Origin: an uncultured Oscillospiraceae bacterium
Lineage (GTDB): Bacteria; Bacillota; Clostridia; Oscillospirales; Oscillospiraceae
Assembly: GCA_947628265.1 (NCBI GenBank)
Contig: CANQZF010000030.1
Span: forward strand, 1-12,003
DNA: 12,003 bases
Reading direction: 5' to 3'
This document shows, in pieces, positions 6,721 through 12,003 of this stretch. Below the pieces are notes generated by a model that worked only from the letters and a program-made list of their open reading frames with translations, had not been told where the DNA came from and did no database searches. Within the stretch, counting starts at the first letter, position 1. Every line of letters begins with the position of its first letter. The translations under genes were made by a program, and so were the position numbers.

Positions 6721-6750
6721 ATTTTACCTTTTTTCAGGGCCATTAGTCAA
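6721..6750 (-). promoter_or_regulatory. Promoter of DUF1846-holB-ricT
   Basis: Minus strand TTGACT (6745-6750), 18-bp spacer, TAAAAT (6721-6726), about 38 bp before the ATG at 6682. A second possible -10 (TATAAA) lies nearer the gene without a clear -35. Confidence 0.72.
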
Positions 6751-6770
6751 TAGGAACCGCAAAAAAGGCA

Positions 6771-6799
6771 TTGCGAAAAAGGGCGGAAAGCGGTAAAAT
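6771..6799 (+). promoter_or_regulatory. Promoter of the AlkZ-related/GH105 pair
   Basis: TTGCGA (6771-6776), 17-bp spacer, TAAAAT (6794-6799), 31 bp before the ATG at 6831. It is divergent from the DUF1846 promoter, with about 20 bp between the two -35 boxes. Confidence 0.7.
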
Positions 6800-6830
6800 C
6801 AGGGTATAGAAACTTTGAGGGGGCGAGGGT

Positions 6831-7514
6831 ATGACCCTGCCGGCGGTGTACGCGGCGCAGGACATTGTCAAGCTTGCGGAGGAGGTGGGCTTTCTGCCCT
6901 TTTTCCGGGGGGCGATCCCCGGCTTTTCCATCGAGGAGTGCTGTCCGAGAGAGCTGTGGTTCTCCGACACCCGGGACGGCCCCTGGGAGTGGAAGGGCCC
7001 CGCCGCCCGGACAAAACGGGTCATCTACGGCAAGCTCTTTTTGGGTAAGGCGGGGTACGTCTCGGCGGAGTGGTTCCCGGACCTTGCCAATTTCCGCCGG
7101 GACGGGTACGACTTCGACGCTTTGTGGGACGACGGGCTTGCGCGGGCCGTGGACAAGCGGATCTACGACGAGATCGCCGCCCGGGGGGAGATCGTCTCCC
7201 GGGAGCTTAAGCTGCGGCTCAACTACCAAAAGGGCGGGAACACCGGCTTTGACGGCATCATCACGCGGCTCCAGATGGGGACCTATGTCAACATCTCCGA
7301 CTTTGTGTACGATAAGGACAGGCACGGCAAGCCCTACGGCTGGGGGGTGGCGGTGTACTCCACCCCGGAGCGGGCGCTGGGGTATGAGCGGTGCGCCTCG
7401 GCGTATGCCCGGGAGCCGGGGGAGTCGCTGGAGCGGATCATGGAGCATCTCGCCCGCCTTATCCCGGAGGCGGGGGAGCGGGCGCTTTTAAAATTCCTGG
7501 GAGCCAAGCGCTGA
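6831..7514 (+). CDS. AlkZ-related protein (winged-helix, DNA glycosylase-like)
   Basis: 227 residues. Marks that recall the group annotated as AlkZ-related proteins are LWFSDTRDGPWEWKGP (42-57), YGKLFLGKAGYVSAEWFPDLANFRRDGYDFD (66-96; key part GKAGYVSAEWFPDLANFRR), ITRLQMGTYVNISDF (144-158) and GKPYGWGVAVYSTPE (166-180). AlkZ/YcaQ enzymes unhook DNA interstrand crosslinks through tandem winged helices and a QxQ or QxD motif; this protein is shorter and I do not see a clear QxQ, so enzyme activity is uncertain. Start: ATG 6831 with GAGGGGG about 7 bases upstream. It precedes the GH105 gene by 25 bp on the same strand and probably shares its transcript. It could instead be a small-molecule- or DNA-binding regulator of the neighbour. 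The family call is moderately sure, function is not. Confidence 0.65.
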   Translation: MTLPAVYAAQDIVKLAEEVGFLPFFRGAIPGFSIEECCPRELWFSDTRDGPWEWKGPAARTKRVIYGKLFLGKAGYVSAEWFPDLANFRRDGYDFDALWDDGLARAVDKRIYDEIAARGEIVSRELKLRLNYQKGGNTGFDGIITRLQMGTYVNISDFVYDKDRHGKPYGWGVAVYSTPERALGYERCASAYAREPGESLERIMEHLARLIPEAGERALLKFLGAKR

Positions 7515-7539
7515 CCGGGAGACAGGAAAGGAGATCAAA

Positions 7540-8730
7540 ATGGACAAGGCTATTTTGGAGGCGGCCCGGGCGTATATGGACGCGCTGACCGTGGACTCGG
7601 CGGTCAACGTGCCGGAGGCGGTGGTGGCCCGGGAGGACAAATTCTTCACCTGGGACAACGAAAAGCGGACCCCCGCCCGGGAGCCCTACCTCTTTGACTG
7701 GAGCTACTATAACGGCGTGGTGATGGAGGGGCTTTTCGACGTGGCGGAGGCCCAGCCCGACAGGGGCGGGCGGTATCTTAATTACGTGACCCGGTATCTG
7801 GACGGCCTCATCGTCCGGGACGGGGCGGGGCGCCCGTGCCTCTCCCGGAATTTGGCGGGGTACGTGGACTGCCACGGGGCCGACTGCTACAAGACGGCGG
7901 CGCTCCTCCTCCGCGCGGCGGAAAAGCTGGGGCGGGAGGACTATATGGCGGTGTGCCGGGACCTCTACCGGGACCTCACCGACGAGACATACGTCAATTC
8001 CACGGGCCACACCGTGCCAAAGGAGTACACGGAGGCGTCCCTGGGCCACAACTACTGGCACACCTGGCGAAACGATAAGCCCCCGAAATACAAGGTCTGG
8101 CTGGACGGGCTCTATATGCTCCAGCCCTTTATCGCCCGCTTCGCCGCCCGCACGGGGGACGAGCGGCAGCTTCAACTGGTGCAGGAGCGCTTTGACTGGG
8201 CGGCGGAGGCGCTGCGCGCCCCGAGCGGGCTTTACTACCACGCCGGGAGCGGCAGGGGGGACGTGTGCCCCTACCACTGGACCCGGTCCATGGGCTGGTA
8301 CGGGATGGCCATGGCGGACGTGATGGAGGTTTTGCCGGAGGAACTTATCCCCGCGCGGATAAAAACCCTCAACGCCTTCGTGGAGGGGGTTTTGAGGTAC
8401 CAAAAGGACAGCGGCCTTTGGACCAACCTCACGGATATGCCGGAGACGGCGACGAACCGCTCCGAGACCAGCGGCACGGCCATGATGGTGTATACCGTTT
8501 TAAAGGGCGCGCGCCTGGGCTGGCTGGACCCCTCCCTCCGGGAGCCGGCGGCGCGGGCCTTCGAGGTCCTCGTCCGTGAAAAGCTCCGGGACGGACATCT
8601 CACCGACATCTACCTGAAAGCCGCCGCCAACGGCAGCGACAACTACAACCTCCCCGACTACTACCTCCCCGACGAGGGCAAAGGCGCGGGCCCGTTCATC
8701 ATGGCGTACGCGGAAATGATGAGGCTGTAA
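7540..8730 (+). CDS. GH105/GH88-type unsaturated glycuronyl hydrolase
   Basis: 396 residues without a signal peptide, so it is cytoplasmic. The pattern is that of an alpha/alpha-barrel of family GH105 (YteR/YesR type): YLFDWSYYNGVVMEGL (50-65), VWLDGLYMLQPF (186-197), HWTRSMGWYGMAMAD (246-260), ETSGTAMMVYTVLKG (309-323) and a late GPFIMAYAEM (384-393). Asp189 in WLDGLYM is at the place of a conserved catalytic Asp. These enzymes cleave the unsaturated uronic acid that pectin or rhamnogalacturonan lyases leave at the end of short oligosaccharides, by hydrating the double bond. Start: ATG 7540 with AAAGGAGAT 7 bases upstream. It is probably co-transcribed with the AlkZ-related gene; no transporter or lyase is in the window. 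The exact substrate cannot be read from the sequence. A hairpin with T5 follows. Confidence 0.88.
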   Translation: MDKAILEAARAYMDALTVDSAVNVPEAVVAREDKFFTWDNEKRTPAREPYLFDWSYYNGVVMEGLFDVAEAQPDRGGRYLNYVTRYLDGLIVRDGAGRPCLSRNLAGYVDCHGADCYKTAALLLRAAEKLGREDYMAVCRDLYRDLTDETYVNSTGHTVPKEYTEASLGHNYWHTWRNDKPPKYKVWLDGLYMLQPFIARFAARTGDERQLQLVQERFDWAAEALRAPSGLYYHAGSGRGDVCPYHWTRSMGWYGMAMADVMEVLPEELIPARIKTLNAFVEGVLRYQKDSGLWTNLTDMPETATNRSETSGTAMMVYTVLKGARLGWLDPSLREPAARAFEVLVREKLRDGHLTDIYLKAAANGSDNYNLPDYYLPDEGKGAGPFIMAYAEMMRL

Positions 8731-8752
8731 GGAAACCCGGTCAATGCCGTAG

Positions 8753-8780
8753 GGGCCGATGACCACATCGGCCCATTTTT
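8753..8780 (+). terminator. Terminator of the GH105 unit, built from a repeat
   Basis: GGGCCGATG (8753-8761), loop ACCA, CATCGGCCC (8766-8774), then ATTTTT. It starts 22 bases after the GH105 stop. The hairpin is the left end of the 281-bp inverted-repeat unit, so a dispersed repeat appears to serve as terminator. Confidence 0.75.
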
Positions 8781-8797
8781 CCGGTTCGCAAACACCT

Positions 8798-9054
8798 CCC
8801 GGCAAACGCTGAACCCCAAAAATACGCCGTAGGGGTCGCCGTCCCCGGCGACCCGTCCCTCGGTTTACAACTCACCCCCAAATCAACGCGCCATCCCTGA
8901 AAAAGGTTTTCGCCGCAAAATTTTGCGGCGAATGATTTAATGTGCGGCGTAGCCGCAAACCTTTTTATCGGGATGTGCGCGGAAAACCGGGGGGGGTGGG
9001 CCGATGTGGTCATCGGCCCCTACGGCGTATAGGATAGGTTTTCGCGTTGATTTT
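8798..9054. repeat. Direct repeat copy A (partner 9281-9461)
   Basis: CCGGCAAACGCTGAA at 8799-8813 recurs at 9283-9297. The longer block 8942-9054 (GTGCGGC ... CGTTGATTTT) recurs with few changes at 9348-9461, sharing the exact run GGCGTATAGGATAGG. Copy A carries about 80 bp between the two blocks, including the palindrome, that copy B lacks. Confidence 0.8.
8909..8932. repeat. 24-bp perfect palindrome
   Basis: TTCGCCGCAAAA followed by its exact reverse complement. The right half with its flank (AAATTTTGCGGCGAA, 8918-8932) recurs exactly at 11886-11900 after cysK, so it is part of a dispersed sequence. Confidence 0.8.
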
Positions 9055-9147
9055 GACATATGCGTTATTGGGTGACGGACCGGCCAGTGTCCGGCTCGTA
9101 CGGGACATTATGCGTTGGTTGAGGGCTGGAATATAAATCGGGGGAAC

Positions 9148-9175
9148 GGGCCGCCGTGGGCGGCGGCCCGTACGG
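9148..9175. repeat. Hairpin repeat, same sequence as the holB-upstream arms
   Basis: GGGCCGCCG-TGGG-CGGCGGCCC followed by GTACGG. The 20-mer 9149-9168 is identical to 5105-5124 and to the reverse complement of 5164-5183. Confidence 0.85.
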
Positions 9176-9280
9176 AGGTTTTTCGGGCGGCGCAATAACC
9201 GGAAATGTTTGTTTTAAACGCAAAAACGCTCCATAGAGGCGGCACATCCGGGCCGCCCGCCCCTCCGATACGCAATCGCC

Positions 9281-9461
9281 TTCCGGCAAACGCTGAAACC
9301 TATAATCCCGCTGTAGGGGCCGGACACCGTGCCGGCCCTTTTCAATCGTGCGGCATCGCCGCAAACCTTTTTCCGGGACGCGCGCGGAAAATCGGGGGGG
9401 TGTGGGCCGATTTGGTCATCCGGCCCTTACGGCGTATAGGATAGGTTTTCGCGTTGATTTT
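9281..9461. repeat. Direct repeat copy B (partner 8798-9054)
   Basis: Same order of blocks as copy A but shorter. It contains its own pair of border hairpins: TGTAGGGGCCGG...CCGGCCC (9312-9338) and GGGCCGA...CCGGCCCTTACGG (9404-9432). The first hairpin differs in arm sequence from the matching place in copy A (GGGTCGCCG), so arms were replaced while flanks stayed. Confidence 0.78.
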
Positions 9462-9480
9462 ACGTGTACGCCGTCGATTG

Positions 9481-9646
9481 GCGGGAGGGTTTGGAACCCT
9501 CCCCTACGGTTTTATTTCAATTTGTTGCGTTTTTATGGGAAAATCTTTCAATTTTTTCGTAGGGGCGGGTTCATCTCCGGCCCAAGAGCCGCCCTGTTGG
9601 GGCGGTTGGCCTCCGAAACGCGCCTGCGGGCGCAATAAACCCGCCC
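9481..9646. repeat. Two more CTACGG/CGTAGGGG hairpin units
   Basis: First: GGGAGGGTT (9483-9491), TGG, AACCCTCCC (9495-9503), then CTACGG. Second: CGTAGGGGCGGGTT starting at 9558, with GGGCGGGTT (9563-9571) pairing with AACCCGCCC (9638-9646). The 66 bases between hold two internal hairpins (CCGCCC/GGGCGG and GCGCC/GGCGC). Neither region encodes a credible protein. Confidence 0.75.
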
Positions 9647-9678
9647 GCTTTCCTCAATTTATCTCCTCGCCCCGACGC

Positions 9679-9707
9679 AAAAGGCCCGCCTTTTTGGGGC
9701 GGGCCTT
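9679..9707 (-). terminator. Terminator of the Rrf2-PAP2 unit
   Basis: AAGGCCCGCC (9681-9690) pairs with GGCGGGCCTT (9698-9707), 10 bp with a 7-base loop. It lies 6 bases past the PAP2 stop, with the minus strand continuing in TTTTGC. On the plus strand it is followed by GATTTTTATT, so it may stop transcription both ways. Confidence 0.82.
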
Positions 9708-9712
9708 GATTT

Positions 9713-10261
9713 TTATTCCTTTTTCCGCTTCCGGATTTGCTTCTCCACAAACCGGACGATGAGGGTGCCCAGGTACCCGAAGAGGAGGCCGAAGACCATG
9801 CCGCCTAAAATGTCGGTGGGGTAGTGGACGTAGAGGTAGAGGCGGGAGAAGGCGATGATCAGCGCCAGGGCCCCCGCCGGGATCCAGAGCTTGGACTTAT
9901 TGAAGAGGAGCGCCCCCACCACGGTGAAGGAGGCCGCCGCGTGGCCCGAGGGGAAGGAGAACTCCCCCGGCTTTTCGATGAGCAGCACGATGTCCGGGTT
10001 CACCACGTAGGGCCGGGTCCGGGCCACCAGGTTCTTGATGAGCCCGTTGCACAACGCCACGTCAATGAGGAGCGACACGGCGCACACGCACCCCAACCGC
10101 CGGGTTTTCGGGATCAGCAGCAGCGCCAGGGTCAGTATGATCCAGAAGATGCCGCCGTTGCCCAGCACCGTCACCACCGGCATTACCGCGTCCCCGAAGG
10201 GCGTGCGCAGATGCTGCTGGATGAAATCGAGGATGCCGATCTCCAGAAGATTTAAGCTCAT
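9713..10261 (-). CDS. PAP2 family membrane phosphatase
   Basis: 182 residues from the preferred ATG. All three parts of the PAP2 lipid-phosphatase signature are present: KNLVARTRP (76-84, K-x6-RP), PSGH (104-107) and SRLYLYVHYPTD (139-150, SR-x5-H-x3-D). His107 and His146 are the expected catalytic pair. Five or six hydrophobic helices place it in the membrane with the active site facing outward. Likely substrates are undecaprenyl pyrophosphate or other lipid phosphates, as for BcrC/PgpB-type enzymes; the sequence does not decide. Start choice: ATG 10259-10261 has GAGAGGGGG about 6 bases upstream. The frame extends to 10315, but that would overlap the Rrf2 gene and has no ribosome site. It lies 13 bp after the Rrf2 gene and is probably co-transcribed. 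The C-terminus is strongly basic (KQIRKRKKE). Confidence 0.92.
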   Translation of the reverse strand: MSLNLLEIGILDFIQQHLRTPFGDAVMPVVTVLGNGGIFWIILTLALLLIPKTRRLGCVCAVSLLIDVALCNGLIKNLVARTRPYVVNPDIVLLIEKPGEFSFPSGHAAASFTVVGALLFNKSKLWIPAGALALIIAFSRLYLYVHYPTDILGGMVFGLLFGYLGTLIVRFVEKQIRKRKKE

Positions 10262-10274
10262 ACCGTTCCCCCTC

Positions 10275-10706
10275 TCAAATGACGTAATCGCCGCCGTCCG
10301 CGCCCTCCCGGACAAGGTCCGCCAGGGTCACGCCGTCCAGATACCGGTTCACCACGTCGTAGAGCCCCCGCCAGAGGCCCACGGTCCTGCACCGGGCCAT
10401 CCTGGGGCAGGGATCCGCCCCCTCCTCCAGGCACGCCACGGGCGCGAGGCTCCCCTCCGCCACCCGGAGGATCTCCCCGGCGGTGTACGCCTCCGGCTCC
10501 CGGGTCAGCCGGTAGCCGCCGCCGGGGCCGCGCACGCCGGACAGGAGCCTTGCCGACACCAGGGCCTTCAAAATGCTCTCCAGGTACTTCTCGCTGATCT
10601 CCTGCCGCGCCGCCAGGACCTTCAGGGGCACGTAGTCCTGGGTGCGGTGCTCGGCCAGGTCCGCCATGATCCGCAGGGCGTAGCGCCCCCGCGTGGACAC
10701 CATCAT
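10275..10706 (-). CDS. Rrf2/IscR-family transcription regulator with three cysteines
   Basis: 143 residues. The N-terminus (MVSTRGRYALRIMADLAEH) and the winged-helix body with ISEKYLESILKALVSARLLSGVRGPGGGY (37-65; key part GVRGPGGGY) are diagnostic for Rrf2. Cys92, Cys100 and Cys106 (C-x7-C-x5-C) lie where IscR holds its Fe-S cluster (IscR is C-x5-C-x5-C), so cluster or redox sensing is likely. CymR, the Bacillus regulator of cysteine metabolism, lacks such cysteines. Start: ATG 10704-10706 with AGGAGGGG upstream; the next codon is also ATG. It is divergent from cysK, with matching inverted-repeat elements between the two genes, so it probably regulates cysK and itself in response to cysteine or Fe-S status. 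PAP2 follows it closely. The family is certain; the regulon and signal are inferred. Confidence 0.92.
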   Translation of the reverse strand: MMVSTRGRYALRIMADLAEHRTQDYVPLKVLAARQEISEKYLESILKALVSARLLSGVRGPGGGYRLTREPEAYTAGEILRVAEGSLAPVACLEEGADPCPRMARCRTVGLWRGLYDVVNRYLDGVTLADLVREGADGGDYVI

Positions 10707-10732
10707 AAGCGCCCCTCCTATCCTTTTTACCT

Positions 10733-10761
10733 ATTATATAACGGGAAAAATAGTTTTTCAA
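10733..10761 (-). promoter_or_regulatory. Promoter of the Rrf2-PAP2 unit with overlapping half-site
   Basis: Minus strand TTGAAA (10756-10761), 17-bp spacer, TATAAT (10733-10738). An ACCTAT half-site (10729-10734 plus view) overlaps the -10 and matches the arms of the cysK operator, which suggests autoregulation. Confidence 0.78.
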
Positions 10762-10783
10762 CAAATATTTTTCATTTCAGCTA

Positions 10784-10812
10784 TTGACAAACAGTGCCTG
10801 GGGCGGTATAAT
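10784..10812 (+). promoter_or_regulatory. Consensus promoter of cysK
   Basis: TTGACA (10784-10789), 17-bp spacer, TATAAT (10807-10812): a perfect sigma-A promoter. Transcription should start near 10819, leaving a leader of about 75 bases that has only a small GCCCC/GGGGC hairpin and is too short for a T-box. Confidence 0.9.
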
Positions 10813-10820
10813 CCCCATAA

Positions 10821-10839
10821 ACCTATCTGATAAATAGGT
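10821..10839 (+). promoter_or_regulatory. Candidate Rrf2 operator at the cysK start site
   Basis: ACCTAT (10821-10826), 7-base spacer, ATAGGT (10834-10839): a perfect 6+6 inverted repeat placed directly after the -10, across the expected start point, where bound protein would block initiation. Size and AT-rich centre fit operators of Rrf2 proteins. Confidence 0.68.
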
Positions 10840-10895
10840 AATAACGCCCCCACGCGGGGCATAGAATATATGGAGATCGTTCAGGAGGTATACAC

Positions 10896-11825
10896 ATGGG
10901 CAAAATTTACACCTCAGCGGACCAGCTGATCGGCGGGACGCCCCTTTTGGAGCTTAAAAATGTGGAGGCCAGGGAGGGCCTGAAGGCCCGGCTTTTGGTG
11001 AAGCTGGAGTATTTAAACCCCGCCGGGTCCGTGAAGGACCGGGTGGCCAAGGCCATGATCGACGACGCGGAGGCCCGGGGCGTCTTAAAGCCCGGTTCCG
11101 TCATCATCGAGCCCACCTCCGGCAACACCGGCATCGGCCTTGCCGCCGTGGCCGCCGCCAGGGGGTACCGGATCATCATCGTCATGCCGGAGACCATGAG
11201 CGTGGAGCGCCGTCAGTTGATGGCGGCCTACGGGGCGGAGCTTGTGCTCACTGAGGGGTCCAAGGGCATGAGCGGCGCCATCGCCAAGGCCGAGGAGCTG
11301 GCGAAGGCCACCCCCGGCGCCTTTATCCCCGGGCAGTTCGTCAACCCCGCCAACCCCGCCATCCACAAGGCCACCACCGGGCCGGAGATCTGGTCCGACA
11401 CCGACGGCCAGGTGGACGTCTTCGTGGCCGGCGTCGGCACCGGCGGCACCATCACCGGCGTGGGGCAGTACCTGAAGGAGAAAAACCCCGCCGTCCGGAT
11501 CGTGGCGGTGGAGCCCGACACCTCCCCGGTGCTCTCCGGCGGCAAGCCGGGGCCCCACAAGATCCAGGGCATCGGCGCGGGCTTCGTCCCGGAGGTGCTG
11601 GACACCCACATTTACGATGAGATCGTCCCCGTGGGGGCCGAGGACGCCTACGCCGCCGGCCGGCTCCTGGGCAAGAGCGAGGGCGTTCTGGTGGGCATCT
11701 CCTCCGGCGCGGCCCTCCACGCCGCCATCGAGATCGCCAAGCGCCCGGAAAACAAGGGCAAGACCGTCGTGGCCCTTTTGCCCGACACCGGCGACCGGTA
11801 TCTCTCCACGCCGCTATTTCAGTAA
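10896..11825 (+). CDS. cysK: Cysteine synthase A (O-acetylserine sulfhydrylase)
   Basis: 309 residues, the usual length. It joins O-acetylserine and sulfide to give cysteine and acetate with pyridoxal phosphate. Lys47 in NPAGSVKDR is the PLP-binding lysine. EPTSGNTG (72-79) is the substrate loop, GTGGT (181-185) holds the PLP phosphate, and ISSGAALHA (268-276) contacts the pyridine ring. The C-terminus LLPDTGDRYLST (295-306) is typical of CysK. Start: ATG 10896 with AGGAGG 8 bases upstream. The consensus promoter and the inverted repeat at its start site suggest repression by the divergent Rrf2 protein. It stands alone and is followed by a terminator; no cysE is in the window. CysK versus CysM: the general pattern favours CysK. 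Confidence 0.96.
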   Translation: MGKIYTSADQLIGGTPLLELKNVEAREGLKARLLVKLEYLNPAGSVKDRVAKAMIDDAEARGVLKPGSVIIEPTSGNTGIGLAAVAAARGYRIIIVMPETMSVERRQLMAAYGAELVLTEGSKGMSGAIAKAEELAKATPGAFIPGQFVNPANPAIHKATTGPEIWSDTDGQVDVFVAGVGTGGTITGVGQYLKEKNPAVRIVAVEPDTSPVLSGGKPGPHKIQGIGAGFVPEVLDTHIYDEIVPVGAEDAYAAGRLLGKSEGVLVGISSGAALHAAIEIAKRPENKGKTVVALLPDTGDRYLSTPLFQ

Positions 11826-11860
11826 ACAAGGCATCCCCCGGCCCCTTGCATGAGTTTAGC

Positions 11861-11885
11861 GCCCCTCCCTTTGGGAGGGGCTTTT
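11861..11885 (+). terminator. Terminator of cysK
   Basis: GCCCCTCCC (11861-11869), TTT loop, GGGAGGGGC (11873-11881), then TTTT; 9-bp GC-rich stem 35 bases after the stop. Confidence 0.9.
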
Positions 11886-11911
11886 AAATTTTGCGGCGAA
11901 GCCGCTCCTTT

Positions 11912-11944
11912 TAAAAAGCCCTCCCCGCTTAGGCGGGGAGGGGC
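11912..11944 (-). terminator. Terminator-like repeat facing the right edge
   Basis: CCCTCCCCGC (11919-11928), loop TTAG, GCGGGGAGGG (11933-11942). Read on the minus strand it is followed by CTTTTTAAAA. It could end a minus-strand gene beyond the right edge, or be another dispersed hairpin. The remaining bases to 12003 show no supported gene. Confidence 0.65.
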
Positions 11945-12003
11945 AGGGGTGAGGTGGGAGGCCGAAGGATTTTGAGCGCTCAGATGAACGTACCTTCTCA
12001 CCT

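Larger units (their letters stand above)
8746..9026. repeat. 281-bp unit with 30-bp perfect terminal inverted repeats (MITE-like)
   Basis: Bases 8746-8775 and 8997-9026 are exact reverse complements. The outermost part reads GCCGTAGGGG on the left and CCCCTACGGC on the right, and each terminus is itself a hairpin with 9-bp arms. The inside holds no gene but more hairpins: GGGTCGCCG/CGGCGACCC (8833-8854), a 24-bp perfect palindrome (8909-8932) and GCGGC-GTA-GCCGC (8944-8956). No target-site duplication is obvious. It could be a non-autonomous mobile unit, or two copies of a small hairpin repeat inserted in opposite directions. Confidence 0.7.
8731..9678. other. Gene-free repeat cluster
   Basis: No reading frame here has a ribosome site, family signature or sensible composition. 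The stretch is nearly filled by the hairpin units and direct repeats listed separately. Orientation of the units alternates. Confidence 0.75.

Noticed and set aside
6747..7448. 233-residue minus-strand frame opposite the AlkZ-related gene
   Set aside because: Pro/Arg/Val-rich antisense reading caused by high GC; the plus-strand gene has a promoter, ribosome site and family motifs.
7459..8403. 314-residue minus-strand frame opposite the GH105 gene
   Set aside because: Antisense composition (many Pro, Val, His, Arg) without motifs; GH105 motifs cover the same DNA on the plus strand.
8746..9646. CRISPR array
   Set aside because: Repeats are not of constant length or spacing, alternate in direction and are themselves hairpins with different arms; no cas genes are near.
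9205..9762. Small plus-strand frames in the repeat cluster
   Set aside because: They run across hairpin repeats, lack ribosome sites and show no protein-like composition.
10813..10895. T-box or SAM riboswitch ahead of cysK
   Set aside because: The leader is only about 75 bases with one small hairpin and no terminator/antiterminator pair or T-box sequence.
11085..11720. 211-residue minus-strand frame opposite cysK
   Set aside because: Gly/Asp/His-rich shadow of a gene whose active-site motifs are complete.
11819..12001. 60-residue minus-strand frame at the right edge
   Set aside because: It reads through two terminator-like hairpins and repeat DNA; no support as a gene.

Overview
The window looks like chromosome of a GC-rich Clostridia-type Firmicute, probably Oscillospiraceae-like. 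That placement is inferred from the holB-ricT pair, Firmicute-style Shine-Dalgarno sites (AGGAGG), sigma-A promoters of the TTGACA/TATAAT type, a CCA-encoding initiator tRNA and dense GC-rich hairpin repeats. No species can be named from the sequence alone.

Positions 1 to about 2830 are visibly less GC-rich than the rest and read as an accessory segment. They hold the 3' end of a DUF1643 gene (+). Facing it is a three-gene minus-strand operon: a small Mor-like DNA-binding protein, a four-helix membrane protein with a C-terminal SHOCT motif, and a lipoprotein with a Pro/Thr/Glu repeat linker. The segment ends at an intact initiator tRNA-Met gene (2872-2947, minus). Between operon and tRNA is a gene-free stretch with a stray minus-strand terminator and four GCCGAC repeats spaced 11, 33 and 11 bp apart. 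This layout suits the end of an integrated element that used the tRNA 3' end as its attachment site. No integrase and no second att copy lie inside the window.

Positions 2948-6750 are core chromosome on the minus strand: a DUF1846 protein with a P-loop, holB (DNA polymerase III delta'), and ricT/yaaT (PSP1 domain) with an unusually long basic Gln/Arg/Pro-rich tail. A strong promoter precedes the DUF1846 gene, and a 20-bp perfect inverted repeat sits between it and holB. Divergent from DUF1846, on the plus strand, are an AlkZ-related protein gene and a GH105-type unsaturated glycuronyl hydrolase gene, which probably form an operon.

Positions 8731-9712 hold no credible gene but a crowded cluster of hairpin repeats. 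Most carry a CGTAGGGG-type border and differ in their arms. The cluster includes a 281-bp unit with 30-bp perfect terminal inverted repeats and a partial second copy of its right half.

Positions 9713-11825 carry a PAP2 phosphatase gene and an Rrf2-family regulator gene with three cysteines (both minus), divergent from cysK (plus). The cysK promoter is a perfect TTGACA-17-TATAAT. An ACCTAT-7-ATAGGT inverted repeat lies at its start site, and one half-site overlaps the regulator's own -10, suggesting Rrf2 control of cysteine synthesis and of itself. After cysK come its terminator and a terminator-like repeat facing the other way.
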